Shown: positions 52,975 to 62,849, counted from the stretch's first letter. The stretch is DNA of 64,000 nucleotides from Achromobacter denitrificans NBRC 15125 (GCF_001571365.1 NZ_BCTQ01000028.1:25189-89188); one strand, 5' to 3'. The notes: generated by a model from the sequence alone, not told the origin. Made by a program: numbers and translations.

Positions 52975-54014
52975 GGCTTGGCGCGCTGGCGCAGGGCCTG
53001 CGCCAGCCAGTCGAACAGCTCCGGATCGGAGAAGCCTGCCCGCACCGGCACTTCCCACAGGCGCGCGTCGCCCAGGGCGGCGCATTTGATCGCGTCCTTG
53101 GAGGTGACGAGGATGGCGTCGGCCGCCAGGGCCTTGAACGGCGATTCGGCGTAGTCGTGATGGTCCGGCAGCGCCAGGGCGGGGTGCGGCGCGATGCCGG
53201 CGGCGCGCAGGGTGGCGAAGAAGCGTTCGGGGTTGCCGATGCCGGCCGCGGCCGCGACGCGGGGCTGGGCCGCGAAATCCGCCAGCGGACGCGTGGCGCC
53301 GCCTTCGATCTGGCGCGCCTGGCCCGGTTCCAGCCACATGCGCACCTGGCGCGGACGGCCGCCCGCGCAGGCGGGCTGCGCCTGCCCGCCGGGCGTGCCG
53401 ACGTTCGTTACCACCGCGTCCACCTCAAGCAGGCGGGCGGCGGGCTCGCGCAGGGGGCCGGCCGGCAGCAGGCGGCCGTTGCCCACGCCGCGTTCGTCCT
53501 GCACCACGATTTCGACGTCGCGGGCCAGCGCCAGGTGCTGCAGCCCGTCGTCCGACACGATCACGTCCACGTCGGGATGGGCTTGCAGCAGCGCCTGGGC
53601 GGCCAGGGCGCGCTTGGGATGCACCGATACCGGGGCGCCGGTGGCGCGCGCGATCAGCGCCGGTTCATCGCCATAGCGGGCGGCTTCCAGCGCCCCGGTG
53701 CCGACGCGGGCCCGCGGACCGACCTTGACCCCGTAGCCGCGGCTGACCACCCCGGGGGTGTAGCCCCGGGCCCGCAGGCCTTCGACGGTGGCGATGACCA
53801 TGGGCGTCTTGCCGGTCCCGCCGACGTAGACGTTGCCGATCACCACGACAGGAACGGGGGCGCGGTAGGCGGGGCGGGCGCCGTCCAGGTAGGCTTTGCG
53901 CTTGCGCGCCACCGCCCAGGCGGTCAGCCCGGACAGCGGGCGCAACAGGGTGGAGAGCCAGCCGCCGCGCTGCCATTGGCGAGCCAGCAGGGTCGAGCCG
54001 GGTTTTGCGCTCAC
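52971..54014 (-). CDS. lpxK: Tetraacyldisaccharide 4'-kinase LpxK
   Basis: The protein has 347 residues from a GTG at 54014 that overlaps the exbD stop (GTGA). The P-loop is [13 protein letters not shown] near residue 62, followed by PGVVSRGYG and the [20 protein letters not shown] region; [10 protein letters not shown] carries the catalytic aspartates. It phosphorylates the lipid A disaccharide. Its stop codon overlaps head-on with that of the IgaA-like gene in the palindrome CTAG. Confidence 0.95.
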   Translation of the reverse strand: MSAKPGSTLLARQWQRGGWLSTLLRPLSGLTAWAVARKRKAYLDGARPAYRAPVPVVVIGNVYVGGTGKTPMVIATVEGLRARGYTPGVVSRGYGVKVGPRARVGTGALEAARYGDEPALIARATGAPVSVHPKRALAAQALLQAHPDVDVIVSDDGLQHLALARDVEIVVQDERGVGNGRLLPAGPLREPAARLLEVDAVVTNVGTPGGQAQPACAGGRPRQVRMWLEPGQARQIEGGATRPLADFAAQPRVAAAAGIGNPERFFATLRAAGIAPHPALALPDHHDYAESPFKALAADAILVTSKDAIKCAALGDARLWEVPVRAGFSDPELFDWLAQALRQRAKP

Positions 54015-54424
54015 CGGGCGGTCTGCGCGGCGAAGTTGACGCGGCCGATGCCGGCCAGGCGGGCGGCTTCCATGACGTTGATCACGGACTGGTGGGTAGC
54101 CTGGGCGTCGGCATTGATGACGACCAGCGGCTCCGTCTTGCCGGCCGCGGCCTGGCGCAGGGCGTCGGCGATTTCGGGCGGCGTGGAGACGTCGATGAGC
54201 GTGCCGTTGAGCGCGTAGCGCCCGTCCTGGCTGACGGCCACTTCCAGGGCCGGCGGCGTGTCCTGTTCCATCGAGGCCTGGGGCAGCGTCACCTTCAGCT
54301 GGGTGAAGCGCGCGAACGAGGTGGTCGCGGCCAGGAAGATCAGGATGACCAGCAGGACGTCGATGAGCGGGATCAGGTTGATATCCAGCTCATCGCGTTC
54401 GCCCCGGGATCCGCGAAAATTCAT
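54011..54424 (-). CDS. exbD: ExbD/TolR family biopolymer transport protein
   Basis: The protein has 137 residues: a short cytoplasmic start ([16 protein letters not shown]), one membrane helix with the essential aspartate ([20 protein letters not shown], Asp22), and a periplasmic domain. With the upstream ExbB-like protein it uses proton flow to drive an outer-membrane partner. Its start overlaps the exbB stop (ATGA) and its stop overlaps the lpxK start. It could equally be called TolR-like; no tonB or tolA is beside it. Confidence 0.92.
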   Translation of the reverse strand: MNFRGSRGERDELDINLIPLIDVLLVILIFLAATTSFARFTQLKVTLPQASMEQDTPPALEVAVSQDGRYALNGTLIDVSTPPEIADALRQAAAGKTEPLVVINADAQATHQSVINVMEAARLAGIGRVNFAAQTAR

Positions 54425-55053
54425 GAACGGCCCTCGCGGGGGGCTGCCTGGTGCGACACGGCGCGGACCAGGCGCGACGCGGACTGCTCCATGGCGCTGA
54501 GATACCCGTCCACGCGGCCGCGCAGGTAGCGGTGCGCGATCATGGCGGGGATGGCGATGAGGATGCCGAAGCCGGTGTTGTACAGCGCGATCGAGATGCC
54601 GCGCGCCAGCTGGGCCGGGTCGCCGCCGCCGGGGGTGTAGGAGCCGAAGATCTCGATCATGCCGACCACGGTGCCGAACAGGCCCATCAGGGGGGCGATC
54701 ACGGCGATGGTGCCGATGGCGGAAATGTAGCGGCTGAGGTCGTGGGCGACGGCGCGTCCGGCGTCCTCGACCACGTTGCGCAGCTCCTCGCGCGGCAGGT
54801 GGCGATGACGCATCACCTCGGCCAGCACGCGGCCCAGCGGCGAATTGCGTTCGAGCCGGTTGATGGATTCAGGGGTGTCCTGGCGGTTGCGCAGCATTTC
54901 CGCAACCTGTTCGTTCAGGCCGCGCGGCATCACCAGCCCGCGGCGCAGGGAGAGGAAGCGCTCGAAGATCAGCGCCAAGCCCAGGACGGATGTCGCCAGC
55001 AGGGGCCAGATGGGCCAGCCGGCCTCGCGCAAGATGGAAAGCAAAGCGTTCAA
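54421..55053 (-). CDS. exbB: ExbB/TolQ/MotA family proton channel protein
   Basis: The protein has about 210 residues and three membrane helices (about 8-28, 108-135 and 150-175). The conserved core IGTIAVIAPLMGLFGTVVGM and ALYNTGFGILIAIPAMIAHR is diagnostic. I place the start at the TTG at 55053 (reading LNALLSILREAGWPIWPLLA) because homologues begin here. GGGAG lies very close to it, so an upstream ATG at 55104 remains possible. It is the first gene of exbB-exbD-lpxK. Confidence 0.88.
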   Translation of the reverse strand: MNALLSILREAGWPIWPLLATSVLGLALIFERFLSLRRGLVMPRGLNEQVAEMLRNRQDTPESINRLERNSPLGRVLAEVMRHRHLPREELRNVVEDAGRAVAHDLSRYISAIGTIAVIAPLMGLFGTVVGMIEIFGSYTPGGGDPAQLARGISIALYNTGFGILIAIPAMIAHRYLRGRVDGYLSAMEQSASRLVRAVSHQAAPREGRS

Positions 55054-55396
55054 CTCCCGGGGAGCGCCAGGCGCGCGGAACGGCGCGTGTCGGCAACTGA
55101 TCAAGCCGAAACTGTAACGGGGCGGCCCGGGCGTGGCAAGTCGGAACGACCCCGAATCTATCCACAGATCTTGTGGATAATTCTGTGTAAAACTTCGCCG
55201 GAACGCTTATGGGCACAGGGCTTGCACTTGTTTGCTTCAAATGCGAGCAGCTTGTTTTAAGTAAAAATCACATATAAATCAATGACTTGCTTTGAATTTG
55301 CTGGCTATCGGGCCGATTGGGGCAAACAAGCGGGGACGAGGTATGATGGCGGCCCGCTACGCGTGCCCTGTGGACAGGTATGCATCGGAAAGCCTC
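55054..55396. other. 343-bp divergent gap between exbB and xseA
   Basis: The gap is AT-rich toward xseA and contains a DnaA-box-like palindrome (55159-55179). TTGTTT and TAAATC, 17 bp apart just after 55250, are a possible xseA promoter. No gene is seen. Confidence 0.5.
55159..55179. promoter_or_regulatory. Inverted pair of DnaA-box-like sites
   Basis: TATCCACA-GATCT-TGTGGATA is a perfect 21-bp palindrome apart from the central base. Read with flanks it gives a perfect TTATCCACA on the minus strand (55180-55172) and a one-mismatch box on the plus strand (55158-55166). Binding by DnaA is an inference from the motif only. Confidence 0.4.
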
Positions 55397-56764
55397 ATGA
55401 CAATTGAATTCTCAGTCACAAACAACGCATTTGCGCGGGATATCCTGACGGTTGCCCAGCTGAACCAAGCCGTGGGGCAGTTGTTGGAGCGCAGCATCCC
55501 GGCGCTATGGGTGCGCGGAGAGATTTCCAACTTCACGGCCGCGGCTTCCGGGCATTGGTACTTCACGCTCAAGGACAGCCGGGCCGCGGTGCGCGCCGTC
55601 ATGTTCCGCAGCCGCGCCAGCGCGGTGGGGTTCGTCCCCCGGGCGGGCGACCAGGTCGAGATCCGGGCCCGGGTCTCCCTGTACGAGCCCCGCGGCGACT
55701 ACCAGCTGCAGGCCGACGCGATGCGCCGCGCCGGGGTCGGCAACCTGTACGAAGCGTTCCTGCGGCTGAAGGAGCAACTGGCCTCCGAGGGCCTGTTCGA
55801 TCCGGCGCGCAAACGCGAGCCCGCGAGGCTGCCCCGGGCGATCGGCGTGATCACCTCCCTGCATGCCGCGGCGCTGCGCGACGTGCTGTCGGCCCTGGCC
55901 CGGCGCGCCCCGCAAGTGCCCGTGATCATCTATCCGGCGCCCGTCCAGGGCGCGGACGCGGCCGGCCGGCTGGCCGCGCAGCTGCGGCTGGCGAACGAGC
56001 GCGCCGAAGTCGACACCTTGCTGCTGGTGCGCGGCGGCGGCAGCATCGAGGATCTCTGGAGCTTCAACGACGAGGGCCTCGCCCGCCTGGTGGCGGCCAG
56101 CGAGATTCCCGTGATTTGCGGCGTGGGGCATGAAACCGACTTCACGATCGCGGATTTCGTGGCCGACGTGCGCGCGCCCACGCCGACGGCGGCGGCCGAA
56201 CTGGCCTGCGTGCCGCGCTCCGATTTGCTGGGCAGCGTCATGCATGCGGCCCGGGCGATGGCGCGCGGGCAGCAGCGCCGCCTGGAGCGCGCGGCCCAGC
56301 GGCTGGACCGCGCGGCCGCGCAGCTCGTGTCCCCGGCCCAGCGCCTGGAACACCAGCGCGAACGGCTCAACAGCCTGCGATTCCGCCTGGCTTCGGCCTT
56401 TGCGGGGCCGCAGGGCCGGCGCCAGGGCCGGGTCAATCTGCTGGCCCAGCGGCTGGCGCACCGCGTGCCCGACACCGGCCGCGCCGCCGACCGCCTCAAC
56501 GGCGCCCTGCGCCAGCTGGGCCAGGCGCAGGCGCGGCTGCTGGCGCAGCGCCGCGACCGGCTGGCGGCCGCGACGGCGCAGCTGCGCGCGCTGGATCCGG
56601 GCAACACGCTGGCGCGCGGCTACGCCATCGCCCGCGACGACCAGGGCCGCATCGTGCGCGACGCGGCGGCGCTGGCGGCGGGGCAGGGGCTGGACCTCAG
56701 CTTCGCGCAAGGCGGCGCCCGCGTCGAAGTGCGGCAGACCCGCGATACCCGCGACGCTTCCTGA
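55397..56764 (+). CDS. xseA: Exodeoxyribonuclease VII large subunit
   Basis: The protein has 455 residues from the ATG at 55397. An N-terminal OB-fold (LTVAQLNQAVGQLLER, then WVRGEISNFTAAASGHWYFT) is followed by the catalytic domain with VITSLHAAALRDVLSAL, LLVRGGGSIEDLWSFND and CGVGHETDFTIADFVADVRA, then a coiled-coil helical region rich in Arg and Gln. With XseB it degrades single-stranded DNA. One note: the usual SPTGAA-type glycine before the catalytic helix reads SLHAAA here. Confidence 0.94.
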   Translation: MTIEFSVTNNAFARDILTVAQLNQAVGQLLERSIPALWVRGEISNFTAAASGHWYFTLKDSRAAVRAVMFRSRASAVGFVPRAGDQVEIRARVSLYEPRGDYQLQADAMRRAGVGNLYEAFLRLKEQLASEGLFDPARKREPARLPRAIGVITSLHAAALRDVLSALARRAPQVPVIIYPAPVQGADAAGRLAAQLRLANERAEVDTLLLVRGGGSIEDLWSFNDEGLARLVAASEIPVICGVGHETDFTIADFVADVRAPTPTAAAELACVPRSDLLGSVMHAARAMARGQQRRLERAAQRLDRAAAQLVSPAQRLEHQRERLNSLRFRLASAFAGPQGRRQGRVNLLAQRLAHRVPDTGRAADRLNGALRQLGQAQARLLAQRRDRLAAATAQLRALDPGNTLARGYAIARDDQGRIVRDAAALAAGQGLDLSFAQGGARVEVRQTRDTRDAS

Positions 56765-56793
56765 GTTTGCGCCGCGCGCGGCGCGCCGGCGTC

Positions 56794-56823
56794 CGTTAAC
56801 CCCGCGCCGGCGCGGGGTTAACG
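56794..56823. repeat. 30-bp perfect palindrome between xseA and sodB
   Basis: The 15-bp arms (CGTTAACCCCGCGCC and its exact reverse complement) meet without a spacer at 56808/56809. It lies 29 bp after xseA and 68 bp before sodB. There is no T run, so it is not a classical terminator; it may end transcription by another route or bind a dimeric protein. Confidence 0.7.
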
Positions 56824-56891
56824 CGGTATCCTCATGAGTTGCCGATACAATTGACCGGCTTGATCGTGCACTCAACAGAAGGAACTTTCAC

Positions 56892-57470
56892 ATGGCACAT
56901 ACTCTTCCCCCCCTGCCTTACGAACTGGACGCGCTGGCGCCGCACATCTCCAAGGAAACGTTGGAGTTCCACTACGGCAAGCATCATCAGACCTACATCA
57001 CGAACCTGAACAACCTGATCCCGGGCACGGAATTCGAATCGCTGTCGCTGGAAGACATCGTGAAGAAGTCCTCGGGCGGCATTTTCAACAACGCGGCCCA
57101 AGTCTGGAACCACACGTTCTACTGGAACAGCCTGGCTCCCAAGGCCGGCGGCGCGCCCACCGGCAAGCTGGCCGACGCCATCAACGCCAAGTGGGGCAGC
57201 TTCGACGCTTTCAAGGAAGCGTTCAACAAGTCCGCCGCCGGCAACTTCGGTTCGGGCTGGACCTGGCTGGTCAAGAAGGCCGACGGTTCGGTCGACATCG
57301 TCAACACCAGCAACGCCGCCACCCCGCTGACCACGGCCGACAAGCCGCTGCTCACCTGTGATGTCTGGGAACACGCCTACTACATCGACTACCGCAACGC
57401 CCGTCCCAAGTACCTGGAAAACTTCTGGGCCCTGGTGAACTGGGAATTCGCGGCCAAGAACTTCGCCTGA
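56892..57470 (+). CDS. sodB: Superoxide dismutase [Fe]
   Basis: The protein has 192 residues, the length of bacterial FeSOD. Metal ligands are visible in [14 protein letters not shown] (His27), [10 protein letters not shown], and the [13 protein letters not shown] motif (Asp and His). The [11 protein letters not shown] context and FGSGWTWL favour iron over manganese. It removes superoxide in the cytoplasm. AAGGAAC precedes the ATG, and a strong terminator follows. Confidence 0.96.
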   Translation: MAHTLPPLPYELDALAPHISKETLEFHYGKHHQTYITNLNNLIPGTEFESLSLEDIVKKSSGGIFNNAAQVWNHTFYWNSLAPKAGGAPTGKLADAINAKWGSFDAFKEAFNKSAAGNFGSGWTWLVKKADGSVDIVNTSNAATPLTTADKPLLTCDVWEHAYYIDYRNARPKYLENFWALVNWEFAAKNFA

Positions 57471-57516
57471 GCCGCCAGGCCAGGCTGACGGGCCGGCCTC
57501 GCGCCGCGCCCCGAAA

Positions 57517-57545
57517 AACCCCTCGCCGTGGCGAGGGGTTTTTTA
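57517..57545 (+). terminator. Intrinsic terminator of sodB
   Basis: AACCCCTCGCC pairs with GGCGAGGGGTT across a short loop, followed by a run of six T. Confidence 0.9.
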
Positions 57546-57728
57546 TTGGCCGATCTGCCTGTCGATTGTCGAGTTCATTGCCGCGAAATGACGAGTAAAC
57601 AGGCTTTTCTTTAGGGTTATCCCTAGAAAACCCAACCGCTATCGTTCCCCCCGGTCTGCGACTGAACCACGGGGCCCACGACCGCGGCACGCCCGCCATA
57701 AACCGGGGTAAATACAGGGAAGGGAAGC

Positions 57729-59393
57729 ATGTTGCGGTTTTTATCGGGAATGCGCATCGGCGCGCGCCTGTCGGGCGCGTTTTTGCTGGTGGCGGTAATA
57801 GGCGGCGCGATCGGGGCCTTCGGGGTCTGGGGCCTGGCGCGCATCAACGCAATGAACGACCGGCTTTACGACACCGAGCTGCGCGGCATCTCGGATATCA
57901 AGGAAGCCAATATCAACCTGATCTACGCGGGCCGGGCCCGCAACGGATACCTGGCGGCGACCACCGAGCAGGAGCGCCAGGCGCTACGCAAGCAGTTCGA
58001 TGACGCCATCAAGAACATGGACGCGCTGCGCGAGAAGGCCGCCGCCAACTTCCATGCCGACGAAGGCAAGCGCCTGCTGGCGCAGTTCGCGGAAACCGAG
58101 CAGGTCTGGAAGCGCGAATCGGCGGCGTTCTTCGCCGCGGCCCAGTCGCAGCCGCTGACCCAGGCCGATCCTCGCGTGGCGGAGATCGAGGCGCGCGTGA
58201 TCGCGGCGTCGCAGAAGCTGGACGACCTGATGACCTCGTTGGCGCAGGGCAAGGAAAGCGTGGCGTCGCAAACCGTGCGGGAAGGCACGGATCTCTACGG
58301 CACGGTCCGCGCCGTCATGATCGGCCTGGCCATCATGGGCGTGGCCATCGGCCTGCTGCTGGGCTGGCTGGTCACGCGCGGCATCGTGCGTCCGCTGGAC
58401 CAGGCCGTGAAGGCGGCGCGCCAGGTGGCGGCCGGCGACCTCACCACCGAGATCCAGGTCGCCACGCGCGACGAGACCGGCGAGCTGATGAGCGCGCTCA
58501 AGGCCATGAACGAAAGCCTGGCGCGCATCGTCAAGGACGTGCGCGACGGTTGCGAGAGCATCGCCTCCGCCTCGTCGCAGATCGCCCAGGGCAACGCCGA
58601 CCTGTCGCAGCGCACCGAGGAACAGGCGTCCTCGCTGGAAGAAACCGCCGCGTCGATGGAAGAGCTCACCAGCACCGTGCAGCAGAACGCCAACAACGCC
58701 GGCGAGGCCGACCGCCTGGTCAACCTGGCGTCCAGCGTGGCGATCCGGGGCGGCGAAGTGGTCGACGGCGTGGTCCAGACCATGAGCGCCATCTCCGACA
58801 GCTCGCGCCGAATCGCCGACATCACCGGCGTGATCGACGGCATCGCCTTCCAGACCAACATCCTCGCGCTCAACGCCGCCGTCGAGGCGGCCCGCGCGGG
58901 CGAGCAGGGGCGCGGCTTCGCCGTGGTGGCGGGCGAAGTGCGCACGCTGGCGCAGCGTTCGGCCGTGGCGGCCAAGGAAATCAAGGCCTTGATCGATGAG
59001 TCCGCGGCGCGCGTCGAAGGCGGCACGCGCCAGGTCGACGAGGCCGGCCGCACCATGCGCGAGGTGGTCGACGGCGTGCGCCAGGTCGCGACGCTGGTGC
59101 GCGAAATCGCCAGCGCCTCGGAAGAGCAGTCCGCCGGCATCGGCCAGGTCAACCAGGCCGTGGCGCAGATGGACACCGTGACCCAGCAGAACGCCGCGCT
59201 GGTGGAAGAGGCGGCCGCAGCGGCTGCCAGCATGCAGGAACAGGCTGCCCGGCTGGCCCAGGAAGTGCGCCGCTTCAAGGTGGAGGCGGGCAGGGGGTCG
59301 GCCCGCGAGGCTCAGGTCCGATTGGGGCAGGCCGTGCCCGCGGCGCGTCCCGCGCTGGCGCAGGCTTCCGACGACGACTGGTCGACGTTCTGA
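57729..59393 (+). CDS. Methyl-accepting chemotaxis protein
   Basis: The protein has 554 residues. The first membrane segment is at about 12-32; a four-helix periplasmic sensor domain follows (4HB type, with [20 protein letters not shown]). The second segment is at about 195-217, then HAMP (about 218-270), and the cytoplasmic signalling hairpin with its tip [20 protein letters not shown] near 370-390. The C-terminus ends DDDWSTF, an xWxxF pentapeptide that tethers CheR/CheB, as in Tar and Tsr. The ligand is unknown. It is a stand-alone gene. Confidence 0.94.
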   Translation: MLRFLSGMRIGARLSGAFLLVAVIGGAIGAFGVWGLARINAMNDRLYDTELRGISDIKEANINLIYAGRARNGYLAATTEQERQALRKQFDDAIKNMDALREKAAANFHADEGKRLLAQFAETEQVWKRESAAFFAAAQSQPLTQADPRVAEIEARVIAASQKLDDLMTSLAQGKESVASQTVREGTDLYGTVRAVMIGLAIMGVAIGLLLGWLVTRGIVRPLDQAVKAARQVAAGDLTTEIQVATRDETGELMSALKAMNESLARIVKDVRDGCESIASASSQIAQGNADLSQRTEEQASSLEETAASMEELTSTVQQNANNAGEADRLVNLASSVAIRGGEVVDGVVQTMSAISDSSRRIADITGVIDGIAFQTNILALNAAVEAARAGEQGRGFAVVAGEVRTLAQRSAVAAKEIKALIDESAARVEGGTRQVDEAGRTMREVVDGVRQVATLVREIASASEEQSAGIGQVNQAVAQMDTVTQQNAALVEEAAAAAASMQEQAARLAQEVRRFKVEAGRGSAREAQVRLGQAVPAARPALAQASDDDWSTF

Positions 59394-59465
59394 CCGCGCG
59401 CTTTGGGCTGCCGGTCAGGCGGGAGTGGTAAGGTTAGCCACTTTCAACCGCGCCGGCTCTTGCCC

Positions 59466-60860
59466 ATGAACCTGCCCGATCCCATACGCCGGCTCCTGGC
59501 CGGCCCGCGCCGGTGGGCGCACCGCAAGGTGCGCCAGATCAACCGCCTGTCGCGCAAGAGCGTGCAGATGGGGCTGCTGCTGGGCGGCGCGGGGCTGGTG
59601 GCCCTGATGTCGCTGGGCTTCGCCTATCTGGCCGACAAGGCGCTGGAATGGAACCGCGCCTGGGTCTCCCACAGCGGCTGGCTGGCCTTGCTGGTGCTGC
59701 CCCCGGCCCTGGCTCTCCTGCGCTGGCTGACGCTGCGCTACGCGCCCAACGCCTCGGGCAGCGGCATTCCCCAAGTCATCGGCGCGCTGTCGCTGCCGCC
59801 CGGCCCCAGCCAGAACAGCCTGGTGTCGCTGGGGCAGACCCTTTGGAAGATTCCCCTGGCGTTCTTCGGCATGCTCGCCGGCGCCTCGATCGGCCGCGAA
59901 GGGCCCTCGGTGCAGGTCGGCGCGGCCCTCATGCTGGCCTGGGGCGATTTCTGGAAGCGGCGCGGCGTGCAATTGCGCGGCTTTCACGCCAACGAGTTGA
60001 TCGCCGCCGGTGCCGCGGGCGGCCTGGCCGCCGCCTTCAACGCGCCGTTGGCCGGCGTCATCTTCGCCATCGAGGAACTCGGCCGCGGCACCGTGCTGCG
60101 CTGGCAGCGGCTGGTGCTGATCGGCGTGCTGGCCTCGGGCTTCCTGGTCGTCGCGGTGGTGGGAAACAACCCGTATTTCGGCGTTTTCGGCGGCGCGCCG
60201 CTGGCCCACGGCATGGTGACCTGGGTGATCATCTGCGCGGCGCTCAACGGCGCGCTGGGCGGCATCTTCGCGCGCCTGCTCGGCAAGGGCGCGGCGGGCA
60301 GCGCGCCCCACGCCTGGCGCGGCTGGATCCGCGCGCATCCGATCTGGACGGCCTTCATCATGGGCCTGCTCCTGGCCGTGCTCGGGCTGGCCACGGCCGG
60401 CACCGTCTACGGAACCGGCTATGGCGTCGCGGCCGACCTGCTGTCCGGCCAGGACACGGCGCCCGCGAGTTTCGGGCTGGCCAAGCTCGGCGCCACGGTC
60501 GTTTCCTACTGGGCGGGCATCCCGGGCGGCATTTTCACGCCGGCCCTGACCACCGGCGCGGGCATCGGCCACCACATCTGGCAACTGGCCGGGGAGGGCG
60601 TGGACCACCGCGTGCTGGTGCTGATCTCGATGGCCGCCTTCCTGGCCGCCGCCACCCAGGCGCCTCTCACGGCCAGCGTGGTGGTGATGGAAATGACGGG
60701 CAGCCAGCCCATGCTGTTCTGGCTGCTGGTCGCGTCCCTGCTGGCCTCGGTAGTGTCGCGCCAGTTCTGCCCGCAGCCCTTCTATCACCTGGCCGCCGGC
60801 CGTTTCCGCCGGCAGGCCATCGTGGAGGCCGGGCGCGCATCGCGTCCGCCGGCGTCGTGA
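59466..60860 (+). CDS. ClC family chloride channel / H+-Cl- antiporter
   Basis: The protein has 464 residues from the ATG at 59466 with about 11-12 membrane helices. The three selectivity-filter segments are present: GSGIPQV near residue 98, GREGPSVQ near 143 with the gating glutamate, and GGIFTPALTTGAGIG near 354. There is no C-terminal CBS pair, as in EcClcA-type proteins. It resembles the ClcB branch. In bacteria these proteins help with acid stress by exchanging chloride for protons. Confidence 0.92.
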   Translation: MNLPDPIRRLLAGPRRWAHRKVRQINRLSRKSVQMGLLLGGAGLVALMSLGFAYLADKALEWNRAWVSHSGWLALLVLPPALALLRWLTLRYAPNASGSGIPQVIGALSLPPGPSQNSLVSLGQTLWKIPLAFFGMLAGASIGREGPSVQVGAALMLAWGDFWKRRGVQLRGFHANELIAAGAAGGLAAAFNAPLAGVIFAIEELGRGTVLRWQRLVLIGVLASGFLVVAVVGNNPYFGVFGGAPLAHGMVTWVIICAALNGALGGIFARLLGKGAAGSAPHAWRGWIRAHPIWTAFIMGLLLAVLGLATAGTVYGTGYGVAADLLSGQDTAPASFGLAKLGATVVSYWAGIPGGIFTPALTTGAGIGHHIWQLAGEGVDHRVLVLISMAAFLAAATQAPLTASVVVMEMTGSQPMLFWLLVASLLASVVSRQFCPQPFYHLAAGRFRRQAIVEAGRASRPPAS

Positions 60861-61019
60861 GCGCGCCCCGGGGCGGTGCGTCCGCGCCGCGCCATTCGGG
60901 TGAACATCCATTGGACACTGTCCGTGCTGCGGACATCCCGCCGGTGGGCCAGGTTGGTGCGTGGGCCCTGCGTTAAGATCGTCCGATCCCGGTTTTCCTT
61001 CACTTACTTCGAGCTTCCC

Positions 61020-62225
61020 ATGACCGTGCATGCTTATATCTGTGATGCGATTCGCACCCCCTTCGGCCGTTACGGCGGCGCGCTGGCTCCCGTTCGCCCC
61101 GACGACCTCGCGGCCGTAGCCATCAAGGCGCTGGTGGCGCGCAACCCCGGCGTGCGCTGGGAGGAGCTGGACGACGCGATCATGGGTTGCGCCAACCAGG
61201 CCGGCGAAGACAACCGCAACGTGGCCCGCATGGCCACGCTGCTGGCCGGGCTGCCGATCGAAGTTCCCGGCGCCACGGTCAACCGCCTGTGCGGCTCGGG
61301 CCTGGACGCCATCGGCACCGCCGCCCGCGCCATCCGCGCCGGCGAAGCCGGCCTGATGCTGGCCGGCGGCGTGGAGAGCATGAGCCGCGCCCCGTTCGTC
61401 ATGGGCAAGGCCGACAGCGCGTTCTCGCGCAGCGCCGCCATCTACGACACCACGATCGGCTGGCGCTTCATCAACAAGCTGATGAAGGCGCAGTACGGCG
61501 TGGATTCGATGCCGGAAACGGCCGAGAACGTCGCCGACGACTTCAAGATCAGCCGCGAAGACCAGGATCTGTTCGCGCTGGCCAGCCAGCAGAAGACCGC
61601 GCGCGCCCAGAAGGAAGGCTTCTTCGACGCCGAGATCGTGCCGGTGTCGATCGCCCAGAAGAAGGGCGATCCCGTCGTCGTCTCCAAGGACGAGCATCCG
61701 CGTGAAACCAGCCTGGAATCGCTGGCCAAGTTGAAGGGCGTGGTCCGCGAAGGCGGCACCGTCACCGCCGGCAACGCCTCGGGCGTGAACGACGGCGCGG
61801 CCGCGCTGCTCTTGGCCGACGAAAAGGCCGCCGCCCGCCACGGCCTGACCCCGCGCGCCCGCGTGGTCGGCATGGCCACAGCCGGCGTGGCCCCGCGCAT
61901 CATGGGCATCGGTCCGGCGCCCGCCACGCTGAAGGTGCTGGCCCAGACCGGCCTGACGCTGGACCAGATCGACGTGATCGAACTGAACGAAGCCTTCGCC
62001 GCCCAGGGCCTGGCCGTGCTGCGCCAGCTGGGCATCGCCGACAACGATCCGCGCGTGAACCCCAACGGCGGCGCGATCGCCCTGGGCCATCCGCTGGGCG
62101 CCAGCGGCGCCCGCCTGGCCACCACCGCGATCAACCAGCTGCACCGCACCGGCGGCCGCTACGCGCTGTGCACCATGTGCATCGGCGTGGGCCAGGGCAT
62201 CGCGATGATCATCGAACGCGTGTAA
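61020..62225 (+). CDS. pcaF: 3-oxoadipyl-CoA thiolase (acetyl-CoA acyltransferase)
   Basis: The protein has 401 residues, the usual PcaF/PaaJ length. The N-terminal AYICDAIRTPFGRYGGALAP and the EELDDAIMGCANQAGEDNRN stretch are characteristic of 3-oxoadipyl-CoA thiolases. The acyl-accepting cysteine is Cys91 in NRLCGSGLD; the GGAIALGHPLGASGAR histidine and the CMCIGVGQG cysteine complete the active site. It splits 3-oxoadipyl-CoA to succinyl-CoA and acetyl-CoA. It stands alone here, without other pca or paa genes; another beta-ketothiolase role is possible. Confidence 0.88.
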   Translation: MTVHAYICDAIRTPFGRYGGALAPVRPDDLAAVAIKALVARNPGVRWEELDDAIMGCANQAGEDNRNVARMATLLAGLPIEVPGATVNRLCGSGLDAIGTAARAIRAGEAGLMLAGGVESMSRAPFVMGKADSAFSRSAAIYDTTIGWRFINKLMKAQYGVDSMPETAENVADDFKISREDQDLFALASQQKTARAQKEGFFDAEIVPVSIAQKKGDPVVVSKDEHPRETSLESLAKLKGVVREGGTVTAGNASGVNDGAAALLLADEKAAARHGLTPRARVVGMATAGVAPRIMGIGPAPATLKVLAQTGLTLDQIDVIELNEAFAAQGLAVLRQLGIADNDPRVNPNGGAIALGHPLGASGARLATTAINQLHRTGGRYALCTMCIGVGQGIAMIIERV

Positions 62226-62271
62226 GCGCCGTTCGCCGCTCCCGCCGCCGGTTTGCCCGGCGCGGGAACGA

Positions 62272-62298
62272 AAAAGGGAGCCCCCGGGGCTCCCTTTT
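62272..62298. terminator. Bidirectional terminator between pcaF and the DUF192 gene
   Basis: AAAAGGGAGCCCC pairs with GGGGCTCCCTTTT around a tiny loop, with A and T runs on both sides. Confidence 0.85.
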
Positions 62299-62336
62299 CA
62301 TTGCCGGGATGTCGGCGCCCGGCGCCCGGCGGCGCT

Positions 62337-62849
62337 TCAGGGCAGGCCGTCCAGCTTCTTGCCGGCCTTGATGCCGTGCTGCTCGAACCAGCCCTGGGCC
62401 ATCTCCAGGGCGTAGCGCACCGGCTTCTTGGCGCAGTGGGGGTCTTCGGTCTGGGGCGCCATGTTCTCGATGTTGACGATCGTGCCGTCGTCGGCGATAA
62501 AGGCAATCGAGAGCGGCAGAAGGGTGTTGCGCATCCAGAAGCACTGCACGTCCGGCTGCTCGAAGACGAACAGCATGCCGTCGTTGCCCGGCAGCTCGCG
62601 GCGGAACATGAGGCCGTTGCGGCGGCTGTCGTCCGAATCGGCGACTTCCGCGCGGATAATATGGATGCCGGCGGAAAGCTGGACGGTGGGCAGGGGCGGC
62701 TGCGGGCCGGTTTGCTGGGCGGCGGCGGGCAGGGCCAGCGCCGCGGCGGCAGCCAGGAACAGAGTAGCCGCCTTTGGCCGGACTGCCTTGAAGAACGATG
62801 ATTTAAACAATGTGCGACTGATGAAAAACAAAGCGGCGTTCTTGGACAT
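62337..62849 (-). CDS. DUF192 family secreted protein
   Basis: The protein has 170 residues from the ATG at 62849. A signal peptide with a rather long basic start ends near ALPAAAQ (about residue 45). The DUF192 domain contains NGLMFRRELPGNDGMLFVF, FWMRNTLLPLSIAFIADDGT and RYALEMAQGWFEQHGIKAG. The fold is known; the function is not. The position of the start is uncertain by about 20 residues because of the long N-region. It lies downstream of the cold-shock gene on the same strand, behind a terminator hairpin. Confidence 0.87.
   Translation of the reverse strand: MSKNAALFFISRTLFKSSFFKAVRPKAATLFLAAAAALALPAAAQQTGPQPPLPTVQLSAGIHIIRAEVADSDDSRRNGLMFRRELPGNDGMLFVFEQPDVQCFWMRNTLLPLSIAFIADDGTIVNIENMAPQTEDPHCAKKPVRYALEMAQGWFEQHGIKAGKKLDGLP

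Noticed and set aside
50593..53337. Open frame of 914 codons antisense to the IgaA-like gene
   Set aside because: Its composition is that of a shadow frame, while the opposite strand has membrane helices, paired cysteines and a ribosome site.
59415..62144. Open frame of 909 codons antisense to the ClC and pcaF genes
   Set aside because: Both sense genes have clear catalytic motifs; the antisense frame is rich in His/Gln/Arg with no domain.
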